Assembly (NCBI RefSeq): GCF_030817415.1
Contig: NZ_JAUSZI010000002.1
Span: forward strand, 3,968,001-4,032,000
DNA: 64,000 nucleotides
Origin: Streptomyces umbrinus
GTDB lineage: Bacteria; Actinomycetota; Actinomycetes; Streptomycetales; Streptomycetaceae
Direction: 5' to 3'
Shown here: one piece after another, positions 40,089 to 50,726 of the stretch
How the letters are laid out: every line of letters begins with the position of its first letter
How positions within the stretch are numbered: the stretch's first letter is position 1
Notes under the pieces: generated by a model
What the model was told of the DNA's origin: nothing
The model's database searches: none
Seen by the model: the letters and a program-made list of their open reading frames with translations, nothing else
Made by a program: the position numbers and the translations under genes

Positions 40089-40751
40089 TTACTCCGCCAC
40101 CTCGACCGCCGTCGAGCGCCGGTGCCACGCCCGGGGCGCGCGCCAGTGGTACCGCATCGCGAGCAGCCGCAGCATGAAGGTCGTGACGACGGCGAGCGCG
40201 GAGGTGAAGGTGTTCAGGGCGTCGTAGCGGATGCACAGGGCGACCATCGTGCTGCCGACGATGGCGGGCACGGCGTAGAGATCGCGGTCCCAGCGCAGCA
40301 GCGAGGGGACCTCGTTGGCGAGGACGTCCCGCAGCACACCTCCGCCGACCGCGGTCGCGAGTCCGAGGGTCGCCGAGGCGGTGAGGCCGAGTCCGTACTC
40401 GTACGCCTTCGTCGTGCCCGCGACGCAGAAGAGGCCGAGTCCGGCCGCGTCGAAGATGTTCACGCCGAGCTGGATCCGCTCCACCTCGGGGTGGAGGAAG
40501 AAGACCAGCAGGGCGGCGAGCAGCGGAGTGAGGAAGTACCCCAGATCCGTGAAGGCCGCGGGCGGCACGGCTCCGATGACCAGATCCCGGAACAGCCCGC
40601 CGCCCAGCGCGGTGACCTCGGCGAGGACCGCGATGCCGAAGACGTCGAAGTTCTTGCGGACGGCCAGCAGGGCACCGGAGATCGCGAAGACGAAGATGCC
40701 GACCAGGTCGAGTGTGTGCTGGACGGACGGGGTGAAGAGTTCCTGGATCAC
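40089..40751 (-). CDS. TRIC/UPF0126-type membrane channel protein
   Basis: A 220-residue membrane protein with about seven hydrophobic helices. Two repeated halves each carry the family motif: TALGGGLFRDLVIGAVPP and TAVGGGVLRDVLANEVPS. Related proteins are bacterial TRIC-type monovalent cation channels. GTG 40751 is preferred to ATG 40790 because the latter lies inside the upstream terminator hairpin. Confidence 0.88.
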   Translation of the reverse strand: MIQELFTPSVQHTLDLVGIFVFAISGALLAVRKNFDVFGIAVLAEVTALGGGLFRDLVIGAVPPAAFTDLGYFLTPLLAALLVFFLHPEVERIQLGVNIFDAAGLGLFCVAGTTKAYEYGLGLTASATLGLATAVGGGVLRDVLANEVPSLLRWDRDLYAVPAIVGSTMVALCIRYDALNTFTSALAVVTTFMLRLLAMRYHWRAPRAWHRRSTAVEVAE

Positions 40752-40773
40752 CCGAACATTCTCACCCAGCACA

Positions 40774-40806
40774 GAGCCCCTGCCTTCCATTGCAAGGCAG
40801 GGGCTC
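40774..40806 (-). terminator. Terminator at the end of the peptide ABC transporter operon
   Basis: GAGCCCCTGCCTT (40774-40786) pairs with its complement at 40794-40806, 11 bases past the last operon stop. Confidence 0.8.
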
Positions 40807-40817
40807 GGTGATACTTA

Positions 40818-42170
40818 CTACTCCTTGGCGGGAGCGTCACCCTCGGAGGCTTCGTCGGCTTCGGAGGCGGCCTCGGCGGCAGCGTCCTTCGCCGGTGCCT
40901 CCGCGGAAGCCGGAGCCTCCTTGGAGACCGCCGGGGACTCCTTGGCGACCGACGTCTCCGTGACCGCCGGTGTCTCCGTGGCAGCCGCCACCTCGGCCGC
41001 GACCGCCGCCGACGTGGCCGCGGACTCCGCGAGCACCTCGTCGGCCACCAGCTCCGCCGCCTCCTTCGCGGCGGTCAGCAGCACGGTGTCCTGCGGGGCC
41101 TGGTCCTCGAAGTTCTCCGGGTGGTGGCAGGCCACCTGCTGACCGGGCTTCAGCTCCAGGAGCGGCGGCTCGGTCGTCGTGCAGATCTGCGTGGCCTTCC
41201 AGCACCGCGTGTGGAAGCGGCACCCGCTCGGCGGCGAGATCGGCGAGGGCACGTCGCCCTTGAGCAGGATGCGCTCGCTCTTGGCCGACTTGCGCCGGGG
41301 GTCCGGAATCGGCACCGCCGACATCAGCGCCTTGGTGTACGGGTGCATCGGCGCCTTGTACAGCGACTCACGGTCGGCCAGCTCGACGATCTTGCCGAGG
41401 TACATCACGGCGATACGGTCCGAGACATGGCGTACGACGGACAGGTCGTGCGCGATGATCACGTACGTGAGGCCGAGCTCCTGCTGGAGGTCGTCCAGCA
41501 GGTTCACCACCTGCGCCTGGATCGACACGTCGAGCGCGGAGACCGGCTCGTCCGCCACGACCATCTTCGGGTTGAGCGCGAGCGCGCGGGCGATGCCGAT
41601 GCGCTGGCGCTGACCGCCGGAGAACTCGTGCGGGTAGCGGTTGTAGTGCTCGGGGTTGAGACCGACCACCGACAGCAGCCGCTGGACCTCCTTCTTGATG
41701 CCGCCCTCGGGCATGACGCCCTGGAGCTTGAAGGGGGCGCTGATGATCGTGCCGATCGTGTGGCGCGGGTTCAGCGACGAGTACGGGTCCTGGAAGATCA
41801 TCTGGACGTCACGGCGCATCGGGCGCATGCCGGCGACGCTGAGGTGCGTGATGTCCTTGCCCTCGAACTCGACCTTGCCCGCCGTCGGTTCGAGCAGCCG
41901 CGTGATCAGCCGGCCCATCGTCGACTTGCCGCAGCCCGACTCGCCCACGACACCGAGCGTCTCGCCGGACCTGACCTCGAAGTCGATGCCGTCGACCGCC
42001 CGCACCGCGCCGACCTGCCGCTGGAGCAGGCCCTTGCGGATCGGGAAGTGCTTCTGCAGGCCGGTCACCTTCAGGAGCGTCTCGCCGGGGGCGGCGTCCT
42101 TGGTGAGGGTCGCCACGCCGTCGCTCTGCGCGGGGATGACCACGGGTTTGTCCTCTGCTTTGTCACTCAC
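40818..42170 (-). CDS. Oligopeptide/dipeptide ABC transporter ATPase (OppF/DppF type)
   Basis: 450-residue ATPase of the second type in the transporter. Walker [10 protein letters not shown], signature [16 protein letters not shown], Walker [13 protein letters not shown]. The Oligo_HPY C-terminal Cys region reads [21 protein letters not shown]. The last 95 or so residues form an unusual acidic Ala/Glu/Ser/Thr-rich tail ([34 protein letters not shown]) not needed by the family. It overlaps oppD-type gene by 4 bases (ATGA). Confidence 0.95.
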   Translation of the reverse strand: MSDKAEDKPVVIPAQSDGVATLTKDAAPGETLLKVTGLQKHFPIRKGLLQRQVGAVRAVDGIDFEVRSGETLGVVGESGCGKSTMGRLITRLLEPTAGKVEFEGKDITHLSVAGMRPMRRDVQMIFQDPYSSLNPRHTIGTIISAPFKLQGVMPEGGIKKEVQRLLSVVGLNPEHYNRYPHEFSGGQRQRIGIARALALNPKMVVADEPVSALDVSIQAQVVNLLDDLQQELGLTYVIIAHDLSVVRHVSDRIAVMYLGKIVELADRESLYKAPMHPYTKALMSAVPIPDPRRKSAKSERILLKGDVPSPISPPSGCRFHTRCWKATQICTTTEPPLLELKPGQQVACHHPENFEDQAPQDTVLLTAAKEAAELVADEVLAESAATSAAVAAEVAAATETPAVTETSVAKESPAVSKEAPASAEAPAKDAAAEAASEADEASEGDAPAKE

Positions 42171-43260
42171 AGCTTCGGCGCAATCTCTTCGGTCCAGATC
42201 CGTTCCCGCTGCTCCTGCGTCATGTGGCAGGCGGCCCAGTGCTGGCTGCCGACCTCGGTCAGCTCGGGGCGGACCGTGCGGGTGACGTTGTCCTTGGGGA
42301 CGTCCGCGTACGAGCAGCGCGGGTTGAAGGCGCAGCCCGACGGGATGTTGATCAGCGAGGGCGGGGAACCCTTGACCGGGATCAGCCGCTCGGTCTGGTC
42401 ACGGTCCAGGCGGGGCATGGAGCCGAGCAGGCCCCAGGTGTACGGGTGCCTGGGCTCGTAGAAGACCTTCTCGGCCGGGCCCCGCTCGATGCAGCGGCCG
42501 CCGTACATCACCAGGATGTCGTCGGAGAGCTCGGCGACGACGCCCAGGTCGTGGGTGATGATGATGACCGCGGAGCCGAACTCCTGCTGCAGGTCCCGGA
42601 TGAGGTCGAGGATCTGCGCCTGGACGGTCACGTCCAGGGCGGTCGTCGGCTCGTCCGCGATCAGCAGCTCGGGGTTGTTGACCAGCGACATCGCGATCAT
42701 CGCGCGCTGGCGCATACCGCCGGAGAACTCGTGCGGATAGCTGTCGACCCGCTTGTCCGGCTGAGGGATGCCGACCCGGTCGAGCATCTCGACGGCGCGC
42801 CTGCGCGCCACCTTCTTGTCCACCTTGTGGTGGATCCGGTACGCCTCCACGATCTGCTGGCCGATCGTGTAGTACGGGTGCAGCGCCGACAGCGGGTCCT
42901 GGAAGATCATCGCCATCTCGCGGCCACGCAGCTTGCGCACGTAGTCGGGGTCGGCGGAGAGCAGTTCCGTGCCGTCGAGCCAGATCTCGCCGGAGATCTG
43001 CGCCTTGCGCTTGCCGTACTGGCCCGCGGTGTGCAGGCCCATGATGCCGAGCGAGGTCACCGACTTGCCGGAGCCCGACTCGCCCACGATGCCGAGGGTC
43101 TTGCCCTTCTCCAGCGTGAAGCTGAGCCCGTCGACGGACTTGACCAGGCCGTCGTCGGTCGGGAAGTGCACCTTCAGGTCGCGGACTTCGAGGAAGGCGG
43201 AGGGGGTGGGCGAGTCCTTTACGGGCTCGCCCACCGCGGCTCCGCTCTTGCTGAGTTCGG

Positions 43261-43264
<4 letters not shown>
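42167..43264 (-). CDS. Oligopeptide/dipeptide ABC transporter ATPase (OppD/DppD type)
   Basis: 365-residue ATPase: Walker [10 protein letters not shown], signature [16 protein letters not shown], Walker [14 protein letters not shown]. The C-terminal Oligo_HPY Cys motif is [15 protein letters not shown]. Start ATG 43264 overlaps the upstream permease stop by 4 bases; its stop overlaps the next ATPase start by 4 bases. A long upstream frame is antisense/other-frame noise in the permease gene. Confidence 0.96.
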
Positions 43265-44259
<995 letters not shown>

Positions 44260-44281
44260 TGCTCTCGGCCCGGCGGCGGTG

Positions 44282-44316
44282 CCGCGGGCCACCGGAGGTC
44301 TTCCGGTGGCCCGCGG
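44282..44316 (-). terminator. Intercistronic hairpin between the binding protein and permease genes
   Basis: CCGCGGGCCACCGG (44282-44295) pairs with CCGGTGGCCCGCGG (44303-44316). Inside an operon such stem-loops usually stabilise the upstream mRNA or cause partial termination, so the binding protein is made in excess. Confidence 0.7.
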
Positions 44317-44376
44317 GTCACGCCGCGCCGGCCTTCACCTGCCTTTCGTGCCGTATGGCGGGTGCGCCGGTCGGTG

Positions 44377-46167
44377 TTACTTCTTGAGGCCGAGGTTCAC
44401 GAAGTCGTACTGACCGCTGTAGTTGTCGGTCGTGTAGACGTTCGCGAGACGGCTGGAGCGCCAGTTGATGAACTTCTCGAAGACGAAGGGCAGGTAGTAC
44501 GCGCCCTCCGAGACCTTGTGGTTGATCTCCGTGGAGATCTCGACCTTCTTCGCCTCGTCGAGCTCCTTGACGTAGTCGTCGAAGAGGCCGTCGATCGTCT
44601 TGTCCTTGATCAGGGCGAAGTTGTTGTTGCCGCTCTCAAGGATGTACTTGCTGTCCCACAGCGGCATGCCGTAACCCTGGACGGTCGGGAAGTCCGGGCC
44701 CCAGCCCATGATGATGATGCCGTAGCCCTTCTTCTTCACGTTCTCGGGGCTACCGATGATGCCGGTGGTCTGGGCACCGTCGAACTGGTCGATGTCGACG
44801 GTGATGCCGACCTTCTTCAGCGAGGCCTGGAGGGACTCGGCGGTGGCAACCTCGACCGGCTTGTTGTTACGGACCGCGATGGTGGTCTTGAAGCCGTTCG
44901 GCTGACCGCAGGCCTTGAGCTCTTCCTTGGCCTTGGCGACGTTGCCGTTCTTGTTCGTCGTGGCCGCCTCGTACGGGTCGTACTTCTGGCCCTCGGAACC
45001 GGGGACGGACGGCGGCAGCATGTTGGTGCCGATGTCGCCACCGGCGACCGGGCCACCACGAGCGGTCTGCAGCGACTCGTGGTCGGCGCCGTAGATCACG
45101 GCCTTGCGGCAGTGCTCGTTGTCGAACGGCTTGACGCTCTGCGGGAAGACCGCGTAGCGGATGTAGCCGGAGACCGGGTTGTCCAGGTTGGCCTTGTGCT
45201 GCTTCAGGGCGGTGGTGCGGCCCTGCGGGGACAGACCGGTCTGGCCGATGTCCAGGTCGTAGTCGCCGTTGATCAGACGCTGGTCCATGTCATTGGCGTT
45301 GGTGAACAGCGTCAGCGAGATCTTGTCCGGGTACGCCTTGCGGACCGGGTCCGAGGACTGCTTCCAGTTCTCGTTGCGGACCAGGACCAGCTTCTTGTTC
45401 GGCGTGTACGACTGGAACTTGTACGGGCCGGAGGAGAAGGGCTTCAGGCCGTACTTCGACTTGGTGTCCTTGTCCTGGCGGACCGGGGAAGCCGAGGTCA
45501 GGCCGAGGATGTCCTCGAAGTCCGAGTTGGCCTCGGGCAGCTTGAAGATGACGGTCTTGTCGTCCGGCGTCTCGATCGCCTTCAGACCGAGCTTGTCCTT
45601 GGACTTGTCCTTGTACGGGCCCTTGTACTCGCCCTTGGGGTCGAGCACGTCCTTCAGGTAGACCGGACCGCCGGACAGGACGTCCTGCGCCCAGACGCGC
45701 TCGATGCCGTACTTGACGTCCTTGGAGGTGATGGGCTTGCCATCCTCCCAGGTGACCCCGTCACGCAGCGTGTACGTGTAGGTCTTGCCGTCGTCGGAGA
45801 TCTTCGCCGTGCTGGTGGCGAGGTCGGGGGTGACCTCGGCGCCCTTGGCTCCGGGCTCCGCCTTGCCGGTCACCAGCGTGCGGCTGTAGTACCGCATGAA
45901 GTTCCAGGCGAAGCCGTAGTAGCCACGCGTGGTGTCCCACGAGTCGGCGTCCTGGGCGCCCGCGAACTTCAGCTCGCCGCCCTTCTTGGCGAGGGAGGCC
46001 TGGGCGACCTTGTTGTTGGCTGCGTTGAAGCCGGCCGCGCCGTTCTTCGAGCCGCCGTCGTCGTCGTTGCCGCCGCCGCCGCACGCCGCCGTGGACAGCA
46101 GCGCAGCGACCACGGCTGCGGCGGCCGCGGCCTGCTTGCGCCGCCCTGTGGTGCGTTGGGTACTCAC
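44377..46167 (-). CDS. Peptide-binding lipoprotein of ABC transporter (OppA/DppA type, SBP_bac_5)
   Basis: 596-residue solute-binding lipoprotein from GTG 46167 (RBS GGAGGA). Signal peptide with lipobox VSTQRTTGRRKQAAAAAAVV then AALLSTAACGGGG. The SBP_bac_5 family pattern is present: TYTYTLRDGVTWEDGKPITS, DVKYGIERVW, SSGPYKFQSY, VLVRNENW and MGWGPDFPTV. It captures peptides outside the cell. Encoded between the OppC-type and OppB-type permease genes. Confidence 0.95.
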   Translation of the reverse strand: MSTQRTTGRRKQAAAAAAVVAALLSTAACGGGGNDDDGGSKNGAAGFNAANNKVAQASLAKKGGELKFAGAQDADSWDTTRGYYGFAWNFMRYYSRTLVTGKAEPGAKGAEVTPDLATSTAKISDDGKTYTYTLRDGVTWEDGKPITSKDVKYGIERVWAQDVLSGGPVYLKDVLDPKGEYKGPYKDKSKDKLGLKAIETPDDKTVIFKLPEANSDFEDILGLTSASPVRQDKDTKSKYGLKPFSSGPYKFQSYTPNKKLVLVRNENWKQSSDPVRKAYPDKISLTLFTNANDMDQRLINGDYDLDIGQTGLSPQGRTTALKQHKANLDNPVSGYIRYAVFPQSVKPFDNEHCRKAVIYGADHESLQTARGGPVAGGDIGTNMLPPSVPGSEGQKYDPYEAATTNKNGNVAKAKEELKACGQPNGFKTTIAVRNNKPVEVATAESLQASLKKVGITVDIDQFDGAQTTGIIGSPENVKKKGYGIIIMGWGPDFPTVQGYGMPLWDSKYILESGNNNFALIKDKTIDGLFDDYVKELDEAKKVEISTEINHKVSEGAYYLPFVFEKFINWRSSRLANVYTTDNYSGQYDFVNLGLKK

Positions 46168-46228
46168 TCGGATCCTCCGATATGTAGCGGCCCGTCGACA
46201 GATGACGGGGCCCTGGGGGTACGGCAGT

Positions 46229-47242
46229 TCAGCGGGAACCCTTCGGGTCGAGCGCATCGCGTACGCCGTCGCCGAAGAGGTTGAAGGAGAGCACGGTGAT
46301 GAAGATCGCTACACCCGGGATCACCATGTACATGGGGTCCGAGTCGTAGTAGTCGATCGCGGAGGAGAGCATCTGTCCCCAGGAGGCGGTGGGCGGCTTG
46401 ACGCCCACACCCAGGAAGCTGAGCGCCGCCTCGGTGAGGATGTTGGTCGGGATCATCATCGTCGTGTACACGATGATGGGCGCGACGAGGTTGGGCAGCA
46501 GCTCCTTGAACAGGATGTAGAACCGCCCGGCCCCGAGGCTGCGCGCGGCCTCCACGTACTCGCGCTCACGCAGGGACAGCGTCTGACCGCGCACCACGCG
46601 TCCCACATAGGGCCAGCCGAAGAAGCCGATCACCAGGATCATGACGAACAGGCGCACGCCCGTTCCCGTCAGACCCAGCATCTCGTTCGGCATGACCGAG
46701 ACCAGCGCGATGATGAAGAGGAGCTGCGGGAAGGCCAGCAGGCCGTCCATCACGCGGCTGATGAAGGCGTCGACCCAGCCGCCGAAGTAGCCGGCGAGAA
46801 CGCCGAGCACGGTGCCGAGCACCACGGCCACCAGGGCCGACAGGAAGCCGACGAGCAGCGAGATGCGGGCGCCGTAGACGATCCGGGCGAAGATGTCGCG
46901 GCCGCTGACCGGTTCGACGCCGAGAAGGTGGTCTCCGCTGATTCCACCGAAGGACCCGGTGGGGGTCGAGAAGAGCGGATCGATCAGGTCCTCGTGATGT
47001 GACTCGGGGTCCTGCCCGACCAGGTTCGTGATCACGGGAGCGAGCAGCGCGATCGCGATCAGCACGAGGACGATGACGCCGCCCGTCAGGGCGAGCTTGT
47101 CCCGCTTCAGGCGCTCCCAGGCGATGCGGCCGAGGGAACGACCCTGTACCGCCTTCGCCTCGGCGGAGCCGGCTACGAGCGCCGCCTCCTCGGCCGCGCT
47201 CGGGGCGGCTTCGGCCGTCGGCTCGTGCAATGGTGCCGTCAT
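46229..47242 (-). CDS. Oligopeptide/dipeptide ABC transporter permease (OppC/DppC type)
   Basis: 337-residue permease from ATG 47242 (MTAPLHEPTAEAAPSAAEEA); GAGGGG precedes. The N-terminal cytoplasmic region (about 50 residues) is followed by the OppC_N helix LALTGGVIVLVLIAIALLA and five more helices. Signature EYVEAARSLGAGRFYILFKEL. First gene of the five-gene operon; the leader before it has GGGGG-ATAAA-CCCCC. Confidence 0.94.
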   Translation of the reverse strand: MTAPLHEPTAEAAPSAAEEAALVAGSAEAKAVQGRSLGRIAWERLKRDKLALTGGVIVLVLIAIALLAPVITNLVGQDPESHHEDLIDPLFSTPTGSFGGISGDHLLGVEPVSGRDIFARIVYGARISLLVGFLSALVAVVLGTVLGVLAGYFGGWVDAFISRVMDGLLAFPQLLFIIALVSVMPNEMLGLTGTGVRLFVMILVIGFFGWPYVGRVVRGQTLSLREREYVEAARSLGAGRFYILFKELLPNLVAPIIVYTTMMIPTNILTEAALSFLGVGVKPPTASWGQMLSSAIDYYDSDPMYMVIPGVAIFITVLSFNLFGDGVRDALDPKGSR

Positions 47243-47639
47243 CGTGGCAGGGACCCCTCTCAACCGGCGGTAGCCGGCCCACACTTGCCGCTGTAGCGGC
47301 GTGATCAGTCCGTCGTACACGGGGGATAAACCCCCTGGACCGGGAGTCTTCAACGCCTCGGCGATCTGTTGCCAGACCTGACGGTGAATGGATGCGCAAA
47401 CGTGATGCTGTCAGGAGGGTTCCGTTATCCGAACGCCGGGTAACGGGGGTCGGACGCGGGAGTTTTGGTACGAAAGGGGCCTCGCAGCCCATTTACCCGC
47501 GTAGATCGGGACATTCCACCCAGGGGTGATGCGGGAGAGGGAGCCGATGCTCCACAGGTTGGACTCGACCGGACCCGGATCGTCTCAGGTACTTCGCCCG
47601 GGCACTTCGACCCGATCGTCTCAGGTGCTTCGATTCGTC
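47243..47639. other. Promoter region of the peptide transporter operon
   Basis: No gene is supported. It holds a small hairpin GGGGG-ATAAA-CCCCC (47321-47335), AT-richer stretches around 47340-47480 consistent with a promoter, and direct repeats CGTCTCAGGT[A/G]CTTCG at 47581-47596 and 47617-47632 near the next gene's stop. Confidence 0.45.
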
Positions 47640-48431
47640 TCAGTAGGTGCCCGGGAATCCGTATCCGCCGGCCGCCGGTGCCTGGGCGGGCGCCGCGTGG
47701 GCCTCACGATCGTAGAACGGCCGCGCGTTGATCCGCAGCCACAGGGCCACCGGGTCGTACTCGTCGGACATCGCGACCGTCGACACCGGCAGACCGTCCG
47801 GCACCGCGCCGATGGACTGCTGCATCATCGCCCGCACCGAGTCCACCGCGGGCGGGCTGGTGTCGTACACATCGAGCCCGATGGCGAGGTACGGCGCCCC
47901 GAGCGCGGGCTGCACCCAGGCGCGGCGGAGCGATCTGACGGCGGTGGTCCGGTGCGCGTTCTGCGTGAGCAGGGCGTAGAACTGCGGGATCTCGATGCCC
48001 GGTTCGGACAGCCGCAGCGGGCCCGCGGGCTGCCGCTCCAGGCCGGTCGCGATACGGCGCAGATCCAGCCAGGGGATGCCGACGCCGCCGCCCGGCGCGT
48101 GCGGGTTCAGCCACAGGCCATAGTGGTCGGGGTAGAGGGTGCGGGCCACGTCGAGCCCGTCGACCACCTCGTACGAACGGTTCCAGCCGCTCGCCGAGAG
48201 CTCCTGGGCGGAGGTCACACAGGGCGCGTAGCCGAAGCCGTCGACCTCCATGTTCCCGTACTGGGCGTCGGGCGAGCCCGACTGGCCGTGCCAGAGCAGC
48301 ATCCATACCTGGCCGGACGACGGGGTCGCGAGGGCGCGCAGCAGCGCCTCGTAGGCGTCGTAACGCCCGGGCGTCACTTGGCGCAGCATGTGCTCGACCT
48401 GCCCGGCCGCAGCCGTGCCCGACGCGCTCAC
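47640..48431 (-). CDS. SseB-like protein (first copy)
   Basis: A 263-residue cytosolic protein of the SseB N-terminal-domain type found in Streptomyces (SseB was named for serine-sensitivity in E. coli; biochemical role unknown). Typical stretches: QVWMLLWHGQSGSPDAQYGN, VVDGLDVARTLYPDHYGLWL and IPQFYALLTQNAHRTTAVRS. Ends in an Ala/Pro/Gly-rich tail. A second SseB-like gene follows on its upstream side. Confidence 0.82.
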   Translation of the reverse strand: MSASGTAAAGQVEHMLRQVTPGRYDAYEALLRALATPSSGQVWMLLWHGQSGSPDAQYGNMEVDGFGYAPCVTSAQELSASGWNRSYEVVDGLDVARTLYPDHYGLWLNPHAPGGGVGIPWLDLRRIATGLERQPAGPLRLSEPGIEIPQFYALLTQNAHRTTAVRSLRRAWVQPALGAPYLAIGLDVYDTSPPAVDSVRAMMQQSIGAVPDGLPVSTVAMSDEYDPVALWLRINARPFYDREAHAAPAQAPAAGGYGFPGTY

Positions 48432-48641
48432 CTTCTACCGCCCCTTCGTGACATCCCTGACATACAGGTCCATTCGACGGGGCGCCGTGCTCGCTTGAGC
48501 ATGGCATCACCCCGACCGAGCCATGAAACCAGCTTAAGTGGCGATCCCGACAGCACCGTTGCGCTCCGCTGGGTTTGGTGTTGAGAGCTCGGGACTTTCC
48601 GTTTTCTGCTGCCTGCGGGTCGGGGGTGGCTGAGCGCGCCG

Positions 48642-48663
48642 TTCCCCGCGCCCCTTCGGGGCG
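48642..48663. repeat. Dispersed GC-rich palindrome, third copy
   Basis: gttccccgcgccccttcggggcgcc shares the ccccgcgcccc arm with copies at 20190 and 61005. It lies at the 3' end of the second SseB-like gene. Confidence 0.5.
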
Positions 48664-48665
48664 CC

Positions 48666-49454
48666 TCAGTGAGCCCGGGTGTAGAAGGGCCGTACCTGGG
48701 ACCGCAGCCAGTCGCCCACCGGGTCCTGGGCCACGTCCAGGAAGACGAGGTTCACCGGGTGGGGCACGGGGACCTGGCCGAGGGCGCGGCCCACGGCGTC
48801 CAGGGGGAGGGTGCGGGCGTCGTCGTGCCAGTGGGCCAGCTCGACGCCGACGAACATCACGGGGTCGGCGCCCTCGATGCTCGCCAGACAGCGGCGGGCG
48901 CTCAGGACGACGCCGGTCGCGGCGAACTCGGCGGAGGCGGCGGCCAGGAAGTCCACCGGGTCGTGCTGCCAGTCCGGCTGGAACAGCCGCACCCGGCCGC
49001 CGCTCGCCTGCCCGTCCAGCTCCGTACGCCCGGCCCGGCACAGCTCGGCCACGGCGAGCGGCGGCAGCGGCACCCCGACCGTGCCGTCCGGGTTCACCAC
49101 GATGCCCACCTGGGGCGGCAGACCGCGCGCGAACTCGACGGCGGGCGCCACCGTGTACGACATGTGGTCGCCGACGACCTGGCGGAACTGCTGCTCCGAG
49201 CTGAAGACCGGCACGTACGCCTGTCCGCCGAACTCCATCGTGGGCAGGTCGAGCGGGCCGCTGTGCGGGCCGCCGCCCTCGGGCAGCGGCACCCAGAGGA
49301 AGCTGCGGCCCATGACCTCCACGATCCGGGCGCCCGCCGAAGGCGAGGCCGCGCCGAGGGAGGCGGCCAGTACCGCCTCCAACTCGTTGCCGGGCCAGCC
49401 GACATGGGGGTGTGGGTGCGCTTGCACCGGAATGTCCTGTGCCGGGAAGTCCAT
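48666..49454 (-). CDS. SseB-like protein (second copy)
   Basis: 262-residue protein with an SseB N-terminal-like domain (LEAVLAASLGAASPSAGARI, PTMEFGGQAYVPVFSSEQQF, MSYTVAPAVEFARGLPPQVG) and C-terminal SseB-type segment ending WLRSQVRPFYTRAH. Similar C-terminal ending (ARPFYDRE) in the neighbour suggests tandem paralogues. Function unknown. Confidence 0.8.
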   Translation of the reverse strand: MDFPAQDIPVQAHPHPHVGWPGNELEAVLAASLGAASPSAGARIVEVMGRSFLWVPLPEGGGPHSGPLDLPTMEFGGQAYVPVFSSEQQFRQVVGDHMSYTVAPAVEFARGLPPQVGIVVNPDGTVGVPLPPLAVAELCRAGRTELDGQASGGRVRLFQPDWQHDPVDFLAAASAEFAATGVVLSARRCLASIEGADPVMFVGVELAHWHDDARTLPLDAVGRALGQVPVPHPVNLVFLDVAQDPVGDWLRSQVRPFYTRAH

Positions 49455-49570
49455 CTCTCTACCGCCTGCTCGAACCGCCGTCTGCGGCTGTCGAGATTAC
49501 GCGTACGCGCCCTCCCCCGCCGCAGTCCGTCCGGCTCACCGGGACCTCGGTCCGTCCGGTCACCGGGACC

Positions 49571-50239
49571 TCAGTCGCCGAAGTCGACCCGCCGCAGCAC
49601 GTCCGCCGCCGCCCGGTCGATGAGCACCGCCGAACCGCAGCCCTCCGGCAGGTCGCCCTTCTCAACGGAACGCAGCAGCCGGCCGAACGCGCCGCGGTGA
49701 CGCGCGAACGCGTACCGCGAGACTCCGCGGCCGCGCTCGCGCTGGCCGTCCAGGGCCGTACCGGGGTCCACGTCGAGCAGCAGCAGGTGCAGGGCGCCGC
49801 CGCGCCGCCGGGCGTCCCGGGCCAGCCAGCTGCGCACCCAGGCCTGCGTCCCGCAGTCGTGCACCACGACCCCCTCGCCGGACCGCAGGGCCCGGCGCAG
49901 GCCCGCGTAGTGCGCGGCGCGGACCAGGGGCCGGTAGACCGCGTACGGCAGGAAGCGGGCCAGCCTGCCGTCCCAGCGGTCGCGGGTGTCCTGGGAGTCG
50001 ATGCGGCGGCCCGCCACCGCCCGGCGCATCAGGGTCGACTTGCCGCTGCCGGGCAGGCCCGTGACCACCACCAGGTCGGACGTGCCGAAGCGCAGGCCGT
50101 GCGGGCTGTGTCCCGCGCGCTCCCGCAGATCGCGGACGACGGGCGCCGGAAGCGGGCCGCACGCCTCCCCGGCCGGGGCAGTGGGCTGCTTGGGCAGCGC
50201 GATGGCCGCGCTCGTGGCGTACGCCGTGGTCCTGTTCAC
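49571..50239 (-). CDS. P-loop NTPase (zeta-toxin/kinase-like AAA)
   Basis: 222 residues from GTG 50239, chosen because GGGGAGGA precedes it at ideal spacing; ATG 50257 and the longer frame to 50317 lack one. Walker A VVVTGLPGSGKSTLMRRAVA; DSQDTRDRWDGRLA and VVVHDCGTQAWVRSWL fit a small AAA/kinase such as an ATP-binding adaptor. Substrate and partner are unknown; it sits between SseB-like genes and the riboswitch. Confidence 0.82.
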   Translation of the reverse strand: MNRTTAYATSAAIALPKQPTAPAGEACGPLPAPVVRDLRERAGHSPHGLRFGTSDLVVVTGLPGSGKSTLMRRAVAGRRIDSQDTRDRWDGRLARFLPYAVYRPLVRAAHYAGLRRALRSGEGVVVHDCGTQAWVRSWLARDARRRGGALHLLLLDVDPGTALDGQRERGRGVSRYAFARHRGAFGRLLRSVEKGDLPEGCGSAVLIDRAAADVLRRVDFGD

Positions 50240-50494
50240 CCTGATCGTCCTCCCCATGGGGTCGGGAGACCCATCCCCGTCGAGTGTAAAGAGAAGGTAA
50301 TGCGCTGGTCCCCTCATTTCTGTTCCCGTCCTGCCACAGCCCCGTCACAGATCACTGTGGATGCCTGTGGACCCTGTGCGGACGCCGTGCGGGCCGGCCG
50401 CGACGCTGCACCGCCCCCTCGCGAAGAGTCCCCTGCCGCGCCGCTCCGATGCGTGCAATGATGTGCCCGCCAACTGCATACCGGCCGCTTGAAT

Positions 50495-50726
50495 CCGCGC
50501 GGGAGAGTTCCGGACACGTTTTTGCGTACGTGGTCCGGGCGCCGAAGGAGCAAGTCCCTCCCTTGAATCTCTCAGGCCCCGTTACCGCGCGGGCGAGGCA
50601 CATCTGAAAAGCGGGCCTTCTCCCTGTCACCGGGGCGTCGGCTCCACCCAAGGTGCAAGTCAGTGACCGTCCCGTACGACCGGGGGTCACGGCGAACCTC
50701 TCAGGTTCCGATGACAGATGGGGAGG
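50495..50726 (+). promoter_or_regulatory. Tandem glycine riboswitch upstream of gcvT
   Basis: Two glycine aptamers in series. Aptamer 1 (about 50495-50592): gggagag, then GCCGAAGGAGCAA (50541-50553) and CTCTCAGG (50569-50576), closed by CCGCGCGG helices. Aptamer 2 (about 50593-50726): CATCTGAAAA (50601-) pairing with CAGATG (50715-50720), core CCAAGGTGCAAG and ACCTCTCAGGTTCCGATGAC. These are the conserved elements of the gcvT riboswitch class. Glycine should turn on gcvT-gcvH. Confidence 0.92.

Noticed and set aside
44362-46284. A 640-codon open frame opposite the peptide-binding lipoprotein
   Set aside because: The minus-strand gene has a signal peptide, RBS and clear SBP_bac_5 motifs; the plus-strand frame has only low-complexity Leu/Val/Gly/Asp/Arg sequence.
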